Part shown: in pieces, positions 1-8,283 of the stretch | Numbering within the stretch: position 1 is the stretch's first letter | How the letters are laid out: every line of letters begins with the position of its first letter | Assembly: GCA_963640685.1 (NCBI GenBank) | Contig: CAVIAA010000003.1 | Location: 59,614-123,613 of the forward strand | Reading direction: 5' to 3' | Source of the DNA: SFEL01 sp963640685 | GTDB lineage: Bacteria > Bacillota > Clostridia > Christensenellales > CAG-138 | Length of the DNA stretch: 64,000 nucleotides | Program-made: the position numbers and the translations under genes | Notes under the pieces: generated by a model | The model's database searches: none | Seen by the model: only the letters and a program-made list of their open reading frames with translations | What the model was told of the DNA's origin: nothing

Positions 1-386
1 TTAACCCGGACTTTACCACCATCGTCGGCCTCTCCGTTGCAAACAGCTTTACCGCCCTTTCCGGCTGCCTCCTTGCGCAGTCCCAAAAGTCGGTGAATAT
101 CGACATAGGCTCCGGCATGGTGACCATCGCCCTCGCCTCGCTGCTAATAGGCAACGCCTTCATGGGCAGGCGCAGGATGTCGCTCAGGATATTCGGCATG
201 GTGATAGGCGCGTTCGTGTTCAGGCTGGTATATACCGTTGCGCTGCGCTTCAATATGCCCGCGTTCATGCTCAAGCTGGTCTCCTCCGTGATAGTCATTG
301 CGGCGATATCCATCCCGTATTTGAAGGGGCGCATGCCGCTCTACCGGCGAAGGCTCGAAAGGCGCAGAGAAGGGAGGGCTGCGTAA
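1..386 (+). CDS. ABC transporter permease, C-terminal part (TrpY/COG4120-like)
   Basis: The frame is open from base 3 to a TAA at 384-386, so this is the last ~128 residues of a gene that starts before the window. The visible protein is hydrophobic with about three membrane segments and ends in a basic tail rich in Arg. The pattern resembles the single-permease importers (COG4120) that pair with COG1101 ATPases and a BMP/tryptophan-type binding protein. The stop codon overlaps the ATG of the next gene (TAATG), so the ATPase is translationally coupled. The substrate cannot be read from this fragment; aromatic amino acids are one option known for the family. Confidence 0.8.
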   Translation, partial: NPDFTTIVGLSVANSFTALSGCLLAQSQKSVNIDIGSGMVTIALASLLIGNAFMGRRRMSLRIFGMVIGAFVFRLVYTVALRFNMPAFMLKLVSSVIVIAAISIPYLKGRMPLYRRRLERRREGRAA

Positions 387-1171
387 TGCTTGATATCTCG
401 CACATTTCAAAGGCCTTTAACCCGGGCACGCCAAACGAAAAGCTTGCGCTGAATGACCTTTCGCTCAGCGTTAAAAAGGGTGACTTTGTGACCATTATCG
501 GCGCAAACGGCTCCGGCAAGTCCACGCTGCTGAACGCCATCGCGGGCAGCTTTATTACCGACAGCGGAACCATAACAATGGCCGGTTATGACATCACCCT
601 CATGCCGGCGCACGTCAGGGCAAAGCACATAGGCAGGCTCTTTCAGGATCCCATGAAGGGCACCGCGCCCAACATGACCATTGAGGAGAACCTCGCCCTC
701 GCCTCGGGCAAAGGGGGGTGGCTCGGCCGCCTTTCAAAGAAGGACAAGGCGGAGCTTCGCGACAGGGTCGCAATGCTCAATATGGGTCTTGAGGATCGCA
801 TGCAGGATCTGGTCGGAACGCTTTCCGGCGGGCGGCGGCAGGCGCTTACGCTGATGATGGCCACTATAAACCCGCCAATGCTGCTCCTGCTCGACGAGCA
901 CACGGCGGCGCTGGACCCCTCCGCTGCGGAGAGAGTGCTGGAGCTGACCACCTCGATAGTTGAGGAAAACGGTCTTACCTGCCTTATGGTAACGCACAAT
1001 ATGCAGTCCGCGCTCGACCTTGGCAGCCGCACCGTAATGATGGACGCAGGGCAGATAGTAATGGACGTATCCGGCGCGGAGCGGGCGGTGCTGGAGGTCG
1101 CAGACCTGCTGCTGCGCTTTAAGGAGATATCCGGCCGCGCACTGAGCAACGACAGGATGCTGCTGATATAA
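386..1171 (+). CDS. ABC transporter ATP-binding protein (COG1101-like)
   Basis: A 261-residue ABC ATPase that powers the permease just upstream. Visible motifs are the Walker A loop GANGSGKST near residue 39, the signature LSGGRRQAL near residue 146, and a Walker B of four Leu followed by DEHTAALD. In Walker B the residue after the catalytic Glu is His rather than the commoner Pro, as is common in the COG1101 branch. The switch His lies in VTHNM. The one-base overlap with the permease stop and the terminator directly downstream mark it as the last gene of the operon. The transported compound is unknown. Confidence 0.88.
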   Translation: MLDISHISKAFNPGTPNEKLALNDLSLSVKKGDFVTIIGANGSGKSTLLNAIAGSFITDSGTITMAGYDITLMPAHVRAKHIGRLFQDPMKGTAPNMTIEENLALASGKGGWLGRLSKKDKAELRDRVAMLNMGLEDRMQDLVGTLSGGRRQALTLMMATINPPMLLLLDEHTAALDPSAAERVLELTTSIVEENGLTCLMVTHNMQSALDLGSRTVMMDAGQIVMDVSGAERAVLEVADLLLRFKEISGRALSNDRMLLI

Positions 1172-1188
1172 GTTAAATCAAAACAAAA

Positions 1189-1211
1189 AGAGGGCTCGCC
1201 CCTCTTTTTTT
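1189..1211 (+). terminator. Rho-independent terminator after the ABC operon
   Basis: A 6-bp stem AGAGGG/CCCTCT with a 5-base loop is followed by seven T residues, 18 bases after the ATPase stop. Confidence 0.85.
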
Positions 1212-1227
1212 GCTGTATCTGCGCTTA

Positions 1228-2106
1228 TTAGACCTTGTGTATGAAGTTTCCGTTTATATACACGCCGCTGTTGGCTATTATAAACGCCTCCGGATCCGCG
1301 CTCTTTACTATGCGCTCAAGCTGCTCCAGCTCGTAGCGGTTTATGCAGGTGCAGAGCACCGCCGTTGGCTCGTTGGTGTATGCGCCAGTGCCCTCCCAGC
1401 GGGTCACGCCGCGGCCGGTCTCCTTCATTATTTCCGAAGGTATGGTATTATCCCTCAGCTTTGTGAATATCAGCGCCTGAACGTTTATGCTCTGCTGGTG
1501 TACCCTGTCGAGGGTAAGCGTTGCGAACACCATCGCTATCACGGAATACAGCACCACCTCAAAGTCATAGCGGAAAAGGCAAATCACAAACATCAGTATG
1601 TTTATCATTATGGTAAAGCGGCCGACGCTTAGCCCGTTTTTCTTTGAAATATACATGCCCAGCATATCAAAGCCGCCGACCGTGCAGCCGCAGGTCATGA
1701 CTATTCCGTCGCCCACGCCGACGCAGACGCCGCCGATTATTACCGAGGTCAGCTTATCGTCCACGAGCGGGCTGGAGGGAACGGGTATAAGCGCAGTCGC
1801 AAGCGAAAACACTATCGAAAAAACTATCGCCCTCATCAAAAAGGAGCGGCCGAGGCTCTTGTAGGTTATGAAGAATATCGGCACGCTTATGATATAGTAA
1901 AGCACGCCCGCGAGGTCTATGCCGCTGAGCACAAGGCCAAAGTCCTCCTTGAGCATTGAACGGATGAGCTGAGAGTAGCCCATAAGCCCTGTCGTATAAA
2001 GATCGAGCGGCGTCGTGAACAGGTTGGTCCCTATCGCCATCACCACACAGCCCATCGTTGCAAGTAACATGCGGCCCCAGGCGGAGCGCAGAGTGCTGTT
2101 GTACAT
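1228..2106 (-). CDS. YitT family membrane protein
   Basis: A 292-residue protein with about five to six transmembrane helices in the first ~200 residues and a soluble C-terminal domain of the DUF2179 type, which holds the run VTRWEGTGAYTNEP and ends near a conserved NSGVYINGNF. This matches the YitT/YebC-like DUF161 plus DUF2179 architecture. The start is supported by GGAGG 10 bases upstream of the ATG. It is a single gene, convergent with the ABC operon. The biological role of the family is not established; a membrane transport or sensing role is inferred only from the architecture. Confidence 0.88.
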   Translation of the reverse strand: MYNSTLRSAWGRMLLATMGCVVMAIGTNLFTTPLDLYTTGLMGYSQLIRSMLKEDFGLVLSGIDLAGVLYYIISVPIFFITYKSLGRSFLMRAIVFSIVFSLATALIPVPSSPLVDDKLTSVIIGGVCVGVGDGIVMTCGCTVGGFDMLGMYISKKNGLSVGRFTIMINILMFVICLFRYDFEVVLYSVIAMVFATLTLDRVHQQSINVQALIFTKLRDNTIPSEIMKETGRGVTRWEGTGAYTNEPTAVLCTCINRYELEQLERIVKSADPEAFIIANSGVYINGNFIHKV

Positions 2107-2198
2107 TGATAAATTTCCTCCGAAATATGGCTTTTTAACCGAGCAATTATATCACACGCCGGAGGAACTTCAAGTACCAGATATTAAAATTTTATCTG

Positions 2199-3107
2199 TT
2201 ATTTATTGCGTTTCTCGTCGTCGCCCCCCTGCGCGTTTCTTTCAACGGCGTGGCGAATATACTGTATCATTTTCCGCGCGGCAGGCGAGGCGTTCTTGAG
2301 CGAGGGCAGCGCAATGCCCATCGTGCAATGCCGCGGCGGGTCGAGCGGGCGAACCGCGACCCTGTCCGCATAGTCGCTCGTTACAAGGCGGTTCATTATG
2401 CTTATGCCCAATCCGCAGCGTATCATCGAGAGCAGCGCGATATTCTCTATCGTGGAAAACTGAATGTCCGGCTTTATCGCAAGCTCGTCGAGTATCAGCA
2501 TAACGTCCCTGTCGTGCCCGCCTGCCGGCATTATAAAGGGCTGGCCGTTTATCTCCTCCGCCCTTATCGCCCCCTTGCCGGAGAGCGGATGATCCGGCGG
2601 CAGCACGACCACCATCTGATCCTCCCTGAGCGGTATCCACTCATGGTCGCTCCCGCCGGGCAGGTAGGTGTATATGCAGAAATCCAGCTTGTATTCGTCC
2701 ATCCACTGATCCAGCTCCTGATGCGTCCCCTCCATTAGCTGCATCTTTATCCTCGGGTAATTCCTGTGGAAGTCCATCATTATCTGCGGCAGCCACTGCG
2801 AGGCGATGCTCGGGTATGAGCCTATGGTGACGGTACCCTTGTCTATGCCGGTAAGCTCCGCCGCCTGCTGCTTGAGCAGCGTTTCGCTGCGAACAAGCTC
2901 CCGCATTGAGGAAAACAGCGCCGCGCCCGCGCTGGTAAGGCTCACACCGCCCCTCCCCCTTTGAAGTATGGTCACGCCAAGCTCCGCCTCAACTGCATCT
3001 GCCATATGGCTGACGCCGGAGGGAGTATAGCCCATTTCCTCCGCCGCGGCGGAAAAGCTGCCCAGCTCAATGGCTCTGAGCGTCGCCCTGTATTTCAGCG
3101 TATCCGT
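2199..3107 (-). CDS. LysR family transcriptional regulator with an apparent ACG start
   Basis: A 302-residue LysR-type regulator: N-terminal winged HTH (RAIELGSFSAAAEEMGYTPS) and a periplasmic-binding-like effector domain. The first in-frame ATG (3035) lies inside the HTH, so it cannot be the true start. Reading upstream, the frame stays open and an AGGAGG sits 8 bases before an ACG codon at 3105-3107 that begins the expected DTLKYR sequence. No ATG, GTG or TTG exists in frame between. Either ACG is used as start or a T-to-C change has weakened the gene. It is divergent from the small membrane protein at 3368, its likely target. Confidence 0.85.
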   Translation of the reverse strand, partial: TDTLKYRATLRAIELGSFSAAAEEMGYTPSGVSHMADAVEAELGVTILQRGRGGVSLTSAGAALFSSMRELVRSETLLKQQAAELTGIDKGTVTIGSYPSIASQWLPQIMMDFHRNYPRIKMQLMEGTHQELDQWMDEYKLDFCIYTYLPGGSDHEWIPLREDQMVVVLPPDHPLSGKGAIRAEEINGQPFIMPAGGHDRDVMLILDELAIKPDIQFSTIENIALLSMIRCGLGISIMNRLVTSDYADRVAVRPLDPPRHCTMGIALPSLKNASPAARKMIQYIRHAVERNAQGGDDEKRNK

Positions 3108-3270
3108 ATTTTGGTCCTCCTCTTTATTTATACAAAATGTATAATCATATTCTATTATTTATACGACATATTAACAACATTGCATTTATCCAGGCAATAT
3201 GCCTGTTTTTTAACAATGTTTGCCGCCATTATTTGTACGTTTCGTATAATCCTTATTTACTTCTTTGATA

Positions 3271-3299
3271 TTTACTAAATGATATCATATTGCTATAAT
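3271..3299 (+). promoter_or_regulatory. Promoter for the 71-residue membrane protein
   Basis: A -35 TTTACT and a perfect -10 TATAAT are separated by 17 bases. The predicted 5' leader holds a short GC hairpin (GCCCC/GGGGC) before the ribosome-binding site. The whole 3120-3300 stretch is AT-rich, as expected between divergent genes. Confidence 0.65.
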
Positions 3300-3367
3300 T
3301 TAGTCAAGAAAAGGGGAGAGCCCCACGGGGCGAACCAAACAGAAATAAAGTCAGGAGGACAAACAAA

Positions 3368-3583
3368 ATGACTAACGATAAGAAAACCCTTGAGACTATC
3401 TTCTACACCTGCGCCGCGATAGTGCTGGTGACCATCGTAACCATGGGCGTATTCGCCGCTAATATGTTCGCACCCAACAGCGTTTCCGCAAACGCCGCAT
3501 ACGGCATGCTGCTCGCGCTGACCGTTGTAAGCGTATACGGCGGATACAGGGTAATGAACTCCATCCGCAACCTGAACGACTGA
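3368..3583 (+). CDS. Small two-helix membrane protein, unknown function
   Basis: A 71-residue protein with two predicted membrane helices (about residues 11-31 and 44-60) separated by a short polar loop, and charged ends. A strong AGGAGG ribosome-binding site lies 9 bases upstream and a good promoter precedes it; a classical terminator follows at 3661. It is therefore a monocistronic, probably well expressed small gene. It is divergent from the LysR regulator. No family was recognised. Confidence 0.75.
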   Translation: MTNDKKTLETIFYTCAAIVLVTIVTMGVFAANMFAPNSVSANAAYGMLLALTVVSVYGGYRVMNSIRNLND

Positions 3584-3660
3584 TATAAAAGCGTAAGTCA
3601 CAGCCAATCGGAACATAATGCAAGATAGGACGATTGGTGTATGATATCCTCTTAATGAAC

Positions 3661-3698
3661 AGCGGCTCACAGTTTCCCCCGTGAGCCGCCGTTTTTTT
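3661..3698 (+). terminator. Rho-independent terminator
   Basis: The stem CGGCTCAC/GTGAGCCG with a 10-base loop is followed after CC-G by seven T residues. It closes the small membrane protein gene. Confidence 0.85.
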
Positions 3699-3722
3699 CT
3701 TTTTGTTTTTTGAGCCGCGTTA

Positions 3723-4499
3723 TTATTGCTCTGTCACCGACTTGAAGTCGATACTGAGCTCCTCGGCGTCGCCAAGCGTATCCTTGAGCCATACCTCGTA
3801 GTCGGCTGCGCTTATATAGGTGTTATCCACTCCCTTTATTATTGCGATGACGTAGCCGTCGCCGTCCTTGTCAACATCTGCGGGATACGGGTTGCCGTCG
3901 TAGTCCTCGGAGGCCAGGCTCTTGTCCCATGCATCAACGGAATAGGTCAGCTCATACTCGCCGGTCTTGGTATTGTAGCAGTATAGGGAGTACGGCCATA
4001 GCCTGTCGCCCGCCCAGCCCTGGTTGTGCGAGAACTCGGCCTTTATTATGCCCTTGGTGTAGTAGGTCACGGCCGGGAATGCGGTGAACTCGGTCTTGAG
4101 TGAGCCCGTGGCCTCGTCATAGCTGCATACCATCTCAAGCTCCCCTGCCATCGGCGCGGTGATGAAGGATATTATAAGCTCATCCCTGCCGTCGCCGTCA
4201 ACGTCCGATATGGCGTACCTGTTTTCGCTCATTTGCCCGTAGCTGCCGTCCTCAACGAACCCTGTCTCGGTGCCGTCCGGATATACATTGTCGCTGACCA
4301 GCTTCTTTACCGCCTCCATATAAGCGGCGGTGGCCTTCTGCGCGTAGTCGTCCTGCTCCGCCGTTGCCTCGGGTGCCTGCGTCTGCTCCGCCTCCGGCGT
4401 TTCTACCGGCTGAACTATCACCTCGTCGTTTTTCTTTGCGCAGCCGGTCGCTGCAAGCAGCAGCGCTGCGGCGATGCATATGATGCTTCTCTTTATCAT
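3723..4499 (-). CDS. Secreted lipoprotein with Asp-rich calcium-type loops
   Basis: A 258-residue protein with a lipoprotein signal peptide: basic N-terminus, hydrophobic core, and lipobox LAATGC with the modified Cys at residue 20. A Pro/Glu/Thr-rich linker follows (about 24-50). Two Asp-rich loops, DVDGDGRDE near residue 99 and DVDKDGDGY near residue 213, resemble calcium-binding dockerin or FG-GAP type loops. The ribosome-binding site GGAGG is 10 bases upstream. It follows the citrate synthase gene by 30 bases with no terminator between, so it may be read from the same transcript, but nothing links it functionally. Confidence 0.75.
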   Translation of the reverse strand: MIKRSIICIAAALLLAATGCAKKNDEVIVQPVETPEAEQTQAPEATAEQDDYAQKATAAYMEAVKKLVSDNVYPDGTETGFVEDGSYGQMSENRYAISDVDGDGRDELIISFITAPMAGELEMVCSYDEATGSLKTEFTAFPAVTYYTKGIIKAEFSHNQGWAGDRLWPYSLYCYNTKTGEYELTYSVDAWDKSLASEDYDGNPYPADVDKDGDGYVIAIIKGVDNTYISAADYEVWLKDTLGDAEELSIDFKSVTEQ

Positions 4500-4529
4500 T
4501 TTTCTCTTTTCCTCCGTTGTCTTTGTTTT

Positions 4530-5888
4530 TTACCGTTCTTCGATGGGCACATAGCTGCCCCTTATGGTAACGGCCCTGTACGCGGGGCGCATTATCTTGT
4601 GGCAGGTAACTATTTCCTCCATTCGGTTTGCACACCAGCCCGCGATGCGCGCCGTGGCAAAGAGCGGCGTAAATACCTCCGGCGGTATCCCGAGCGTGGT
4701 ATACACGAGGCCGGAATACATATCGACATTGGCGCACATCGGCGCATCTATCCCCTTGCGCTCCTGAACCATCGGTATGCCAAGCTCCTCAACCTTCTGC
4801 AGCAGGTCAAAGTCATCGGCGTAGCCCTTTAGCTCCGCAACGTGCCTTGCGTATTTCTTGAGCAGCACCGCGCGCGGGTCGGATATCGTATATACAGCGT
4901 GGCCTATGCCGTACAGCTTGCCGGAGCGGTCGCCCGCCTCCTTATCCATCAGCTTGTTTAGGTAGTCCTTTATCGAGCCGTCGTCCTTCGGGTTGACGTT
5001 TTCCTTTACATAGCGGAACATCTCCATGACCTTGGCGTTCGCGCCGCCGTGCAGCGGCCCCTTTAGCGAACCCACAGCCCCCGCTATCGCGCTGTATGTA
5101 TCCGTACCGCTGGATGAGAGGGCGCGGCAGACGAAGGTCGAGTTGTTGCCGCCGCCGTGCTCCGCGTGTACCATCAGCATCATATCGAGCAGCTTCGCTT
5201 CCTCGTCGGTATAGCTCTTGTCCGGCCTTATCATCCGCAGGAAGTTTTCCGCCGTGGAAAGGTTTTCCTCCGGAAAATGTATATGCAGCGAGTCGCCGTC
5301 AAAGTAATGCCGCTTTACGGCGTAGGCGTTGGCAACTATCGAGGGGAAGTAGCCTATCAGCCTTACGGACTGGAGCAGCACGTTTTCAATGCCGGTGTCG
5401 TCCGCGTTCTCGTCGTAGGAGTAGAGCGAAAGCACGCTGCGCTCCAGCTCGTTCATTATATTCTGGCTGGGGTGGCGCATTATCATACCCTCGGTAAAGC
5501 CCTCCGGCAGCTTGCGCGCCCGGTTCATTATCTCGTTGAACTTATCCAGCTCGCCCCTCGTCGGAAGGTGCCCCATCAGCAGCAGGTATGCGACCTCCTC
5601 GTAGCCGAAGGTATCGCTCTTTCTGTGCGCTTCAACTATGTCCGTAAGCTCTATGCCTCTGTAATACAGCCTGCCGGGTGCAGGAACGCGCTGCCCGTCC
5701 TGCATAAGGTAGCCCTGAACGCTGCCCACCTTGGTTACGCCGACCAGAACGCCGGTGCCGTCGTTATTGCGCAGCCCACGCTTTACGTCGCCCTTATAAA
5801 ATTTATCGTCTATGCTGTATTCTTTTTGTATAAGCTCTGCAAGGGAGCCTGCGTATTGCCCGAGTGTGCCGTTATTGTCGTTGAGCAT
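4530..5888 (-). CDS. gltA: Citrate synthase
   Basis: A 452-residue citrate synthase, condensing oxaloacetate and acetyl-CoA to citrate. Diagnostic sequences are the His motif VHAEHGGGNNSTF, the central GPLHGGAN and the later GIGHAVYT, which carry the active-site His residues, and the C-terminal RIAGWCANRMEE with substrate-binding Arg. The long form with an N-terminal extension is common in Clostridia. The ATG is preceded by AGGAGG. It is divergent from aconitase and isocitrate dehydrogenase, with promoters for both directions in 5889-6038. Together the three enzymes make 2-oxoglutarate for glutamate synthesis; no other TCA genes are in the window. A 2-methylcitrate synthase activity cannot be ruled out. 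Confidence 0.93.
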   Translation of the reverse strand: MLNDNNGTLGQYAGSLAELIQKEYSIDDKFYKGDVKRGLRNNDGTGVLVGVTKVGSVQGYLMQDGQRVPAPGRLYYRGIELTDIVEAHRKSDTFGYEEVAYLLLMGHLPTRGELDKFNEIMNRARKLPEGFTEGMIMRHPSQNIMNELERSVLSLYSYDENADDTGIENVLLQSVRLIGYFPSIVANAYAVKRHYFDGDSLHIHFPEENLSTAENFLRMIRPDKSYTDEEAKLLDMMLMVHAEHGGGNNSTFVCRALSSSGTDTYSAIAGAVGSLKGPLHGGANAKVMEMFRYVKENVNPKDDGSIKDYLNKLMDKEAGDRSGKLYGIGHAVYTISDPRAVLLKKYARHVAELKGYADDFDLLQKVEELGIPMVQERKGIDAPMCANVDMYSGLVYTTLGIPPEVFTPLFATARIAGWCANRMEEIVTCHKIMRPAYRAVTIRGSYVPIEER

Positions 5889-5933
5889 TGTCGACCTCCT
5901 TCTTCTCGCCTAATGTTCAATATTTGCCATATC

Positions 5934-5962
5934 ATTGTACTGTCATATCCCAGCCCGCGCAA
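5934..5962 (-). promoter_or_regulatory. Promoter for citrate synthase
   Basis: On the minus strand, -35 TTGCGC and -10 TACAAT are 17 bases apart, about 46 bases before the citrate synthase start. Confidence 0.6.
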
Positions 5963-5981
5963 CGTTTATTTTTTTAACATA

Positions 5982-6009
5982 TTGCCCAGCGTTTGATTTG
6001 TGCTATACT
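5982..6009 (+). promoter_or_regulatory. Promoter for the aconitase-isocitrate dehydrogenase operon
   Basis: -35 TTGCCC and -10 TATACT are separated by 16 bases, 30 bases before the aconitase ATG. It is back to back with the citrate synthase promoter, so the branch could be co-regulated. Confidence 0.6.
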
Positions 6010-6038
6010 AAGGTTTAATTTATTGAAGACAGGGGGCT

Positions 6039-8276
6039 ATGACCATGATAGAGCTGCACAGCGGTGCGGTAAGGATACAAAACGGCGTTCCGGCGCCTGC
6101 GGAGGCTGTAAGCAGCCGGGAGGGCACCATCGCCTACGGCATACTCAGGGCGCACGATACGCGGCGCGGTGACGGGCAGCTTCATATAAAGTTTGACAGC
6201 GCCATTTCCCACGACATAACCTATGTCGGCATAATACAGACCGCGAAGGCGAGCGGAATGAAGCAGTTTCCGCTGCCGTATATAATGACGAACTGCCACA
6301 ACAGCCTTTGCGCCGTCGGCGGCACGATAAACGAGGACGACCACGTGTTCGGCCTTTCCGCCGCGGTAAAGTACGGCGGCTGCTACGTTCCCGCAAATAT
6401 GGCGGTGATACACCAATACGCCCGCGAAATGCTCACCGGTTGCGGAAAAATGATACTCGGCTCGGACAGTCACACCCGCTACGGCGCGATAGGCACCATG
6501 GGCATAGGCGAGGGCGGCCCCGAGATAGTCAAGCAGCTGCTAAGCGATACCTACGACATTGCGGAGCCGGAGGTAGTGCTGGTATGGCTCACCGGCAAGC
6601 CGAGCAGGGGCGTCGGCCCGCACGACGTGGCGATAGCGCTCTGCGGCGCGGTGTACAAAAACGGCTTCGTAAAGAACAAGATACTCGAGTTTGCAGGCCC
6701 CGGCGTCGCCTCGCTGCCGATGGATTACAGAATTGGCATAGACGTTATGACCACCGAGACCGCCTGCCTCTCGTCGATATGGACGGCGGACGACAGTGTC
6801 AGGGAATACCTTGCGCTGCACGGCAGGCCGGAGGAATATTCACCGCTCTCCCCCGCCGAGGGCGCCTGCTACGACGGCATGGTAACCATAGACCTGTCCA
6901 CTGTCGAGCCCATGGCGGCGCTGCCCTTCCACCCCTCCGAGGCGGTCACGCTGCGTGAGCTTATAGCCGACCCCGGCGACATACTGCGCGAGGTAGAGCT
7001 GCGCACGGAAAAGCAGTTCGGCGGCAAGGTCAAGCTAAGGCTGACGGATAAGGTCAAAAACGGAAAGCTCATGGTAGACCAGGGCATAATCGCGGGCTGC
7101 GCCGGCGGAATGTACGACAACATAGCCGAGGCTGCGGCGATACTTGCCGGGCGCGGAACCGGAAACGGCAGCTTCTCCCTCTCGATATACCCGCCCTCAA
7201 TCCCGGTAAACCTTGAGCTGATACAGAGCGGCGTGCAGCAGTCGCTGCTGGAGTCCGGCGCGCTGTTCAAGCCCTGCTTCTGCGGCCCCTGCTTCGGCGC
7301 TGGAGATGTGCCGTCAAACGGCGCGCTCTCGGTTCGCCACACCACCCGCAACTTCCCTAACCGGGAGGGCAGCCGCCCTGCGGACGGGCAGCTTTCCGGC
7401 GTAATGCTCATGGACGCCCGCTCCATAGCGGCGACGGCGGCAAACGGCGGCGTGCTCACCTCGGCTGCGGATATCGACTACACGAGCCCAAAGCCCAGAG
7501 AAAGGCGCTTTGACAGAACTGCATACGACAACCGCGTATACTTTGGCTTTGGCCGGGCAAAGCCCAGCGAGCCGCTAAAGCTCGGCCCGAATATCACCGA
7601 GTGGCCGGAAATACCCCGCCTTGGCAGCAGCCTGCTGCTGAATGTGGTGAGCGTATTAAAGGACCCCGTTACCACGACGGACGAGCTCATTCCATCCGGC
7701 GAGACCTCGTCATACAGGTCTAACCCGCTCAAGCTCGCAACCTTCGCGCTCTCCCGCCGCGACCCGGGCTATGTTGAAAGGGCAAAGGCGGTTCAGGCGC
7801 TTGAGGCCGAGCGCAGCTCGGGCAGGCTGCCAAGCGGGCTTGAGCGCGTGTTCTCAGCCTTAGGCATAGACAAGGGCGCAGCAGGGGACATACAGATAGG
7901 CTCTGTCATATACGCAAACAGGCCGGGCGATGGCTCCGCAAGGGAGCAGGCCGCCTCCTGCCAGCGGGTTTTGGGCGGCTGCGCCAATATCTGCCTCGAA
8001 TACGCCACAAAGCGCTACCGCTCAAACTGCGTAAACTGGGGAATGCTGCCCTTTACCGTTATGCAGGATCCGGGGCTTACGGTCGGCGACTGCATATACC
8101 TGCCGGATATACGCGAAAGGGTAAAACGCGGGGACGTCGAGATACCCGCGACGCTGTTACATGAGGGCAGCACGAGCAGCATCACGCTTTACTTAAACGG
8201 CACAACGGCGGAGGAGCGGGAGCTGCTGCTTTCCGGCTGCCTTATGAACCGCCGCGCCGAAATGAACAGGGGGTAA
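6039..8276 (+). CDS. Aconitate hydratase
   Basis: A 745-residue aconitase-superfamily hydratase that would interconvert citrate and isocitrate with a [4Fe-4S] cluster. Likely cluster ligands are Cys354 (AGCAGG) and the CFCGPC group (Cys415 and Cys418). The motif GSDSHTRYGAIGTMG near residue 141 and the C-terminal swivel domain with NWGMLPF are typical. Two ATGs lie at 6039 and 6045, both behind a GGGGG ribosome-binding site. The 7-base gap to isocitrate dehydrogenase and the divergent citrate synthase make citrate the natural substrate. The length and sequence match the clostridial hydratase subfamily rather than the ~890-residue AcnA. Confidence 0.9.
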   Translation: MTMIELHSGAVRIQNGVPAPAEAVSSREGTIAYGILRAHDTRRGDGQLHIKFDSAISHDITYVGIIQTAKASGMKQFPLPYIMTNCHNSLCAVGGTINEDDHVFGLSAAVKYGGCYVPANMAVIHQYAREMLTGCGKMILGSDSHTRYGAIGTMGIGEGGPEIVKQLLSDTYDIAEPEVVLVWLTGKPSRGVGPHDVAIALCGAVYKNGFVKNKILEFAGPGVASLPMDYRIGIDVMTTETACLSSIWTADDSVREYLALHGRPEEYSPLSPAEGACYDGMVTIDLSTVEPMAALPFHPSEAVTLRELIADPGDILREVELRTEKQFGGKVKLRLTDKVKNGKLMVDQGIIAGCAGGMYDNIAEAAAILAGRGTGNGSFSLSIYPPSIPVNLELIQSGVQQSLLESGALFKPCFCGPCFGAGDVPSNGALSVRHTTRNFPNREGSRPADGQLSGVMLMDARSIAATAANGGVLTSAADIDYTSPKPRERRFDRTAYDNRVYFGFGRAKPSEPLKLGPNITEWPEIPRLGSSLLLNVVSVLKDPVTTTDELIPSGETSSYRSNPLKLATFALSRRDPGYVERAKAVQALEAERSSGRLPSGLERVFSALGIDKGAAGDIQIGSVIYANRPGDGSAREQAASCQRVLGGCANICLEYATKRYRSNCVNWGMLPFTVMQDPGLTVGDCIYLPDIRERVKRGDVEIPATLLHEGSTSSITLYLNGTTAEERELLLSGCLMNRRAEMNRG

Positions 8277-8283
8277 CACCAAA

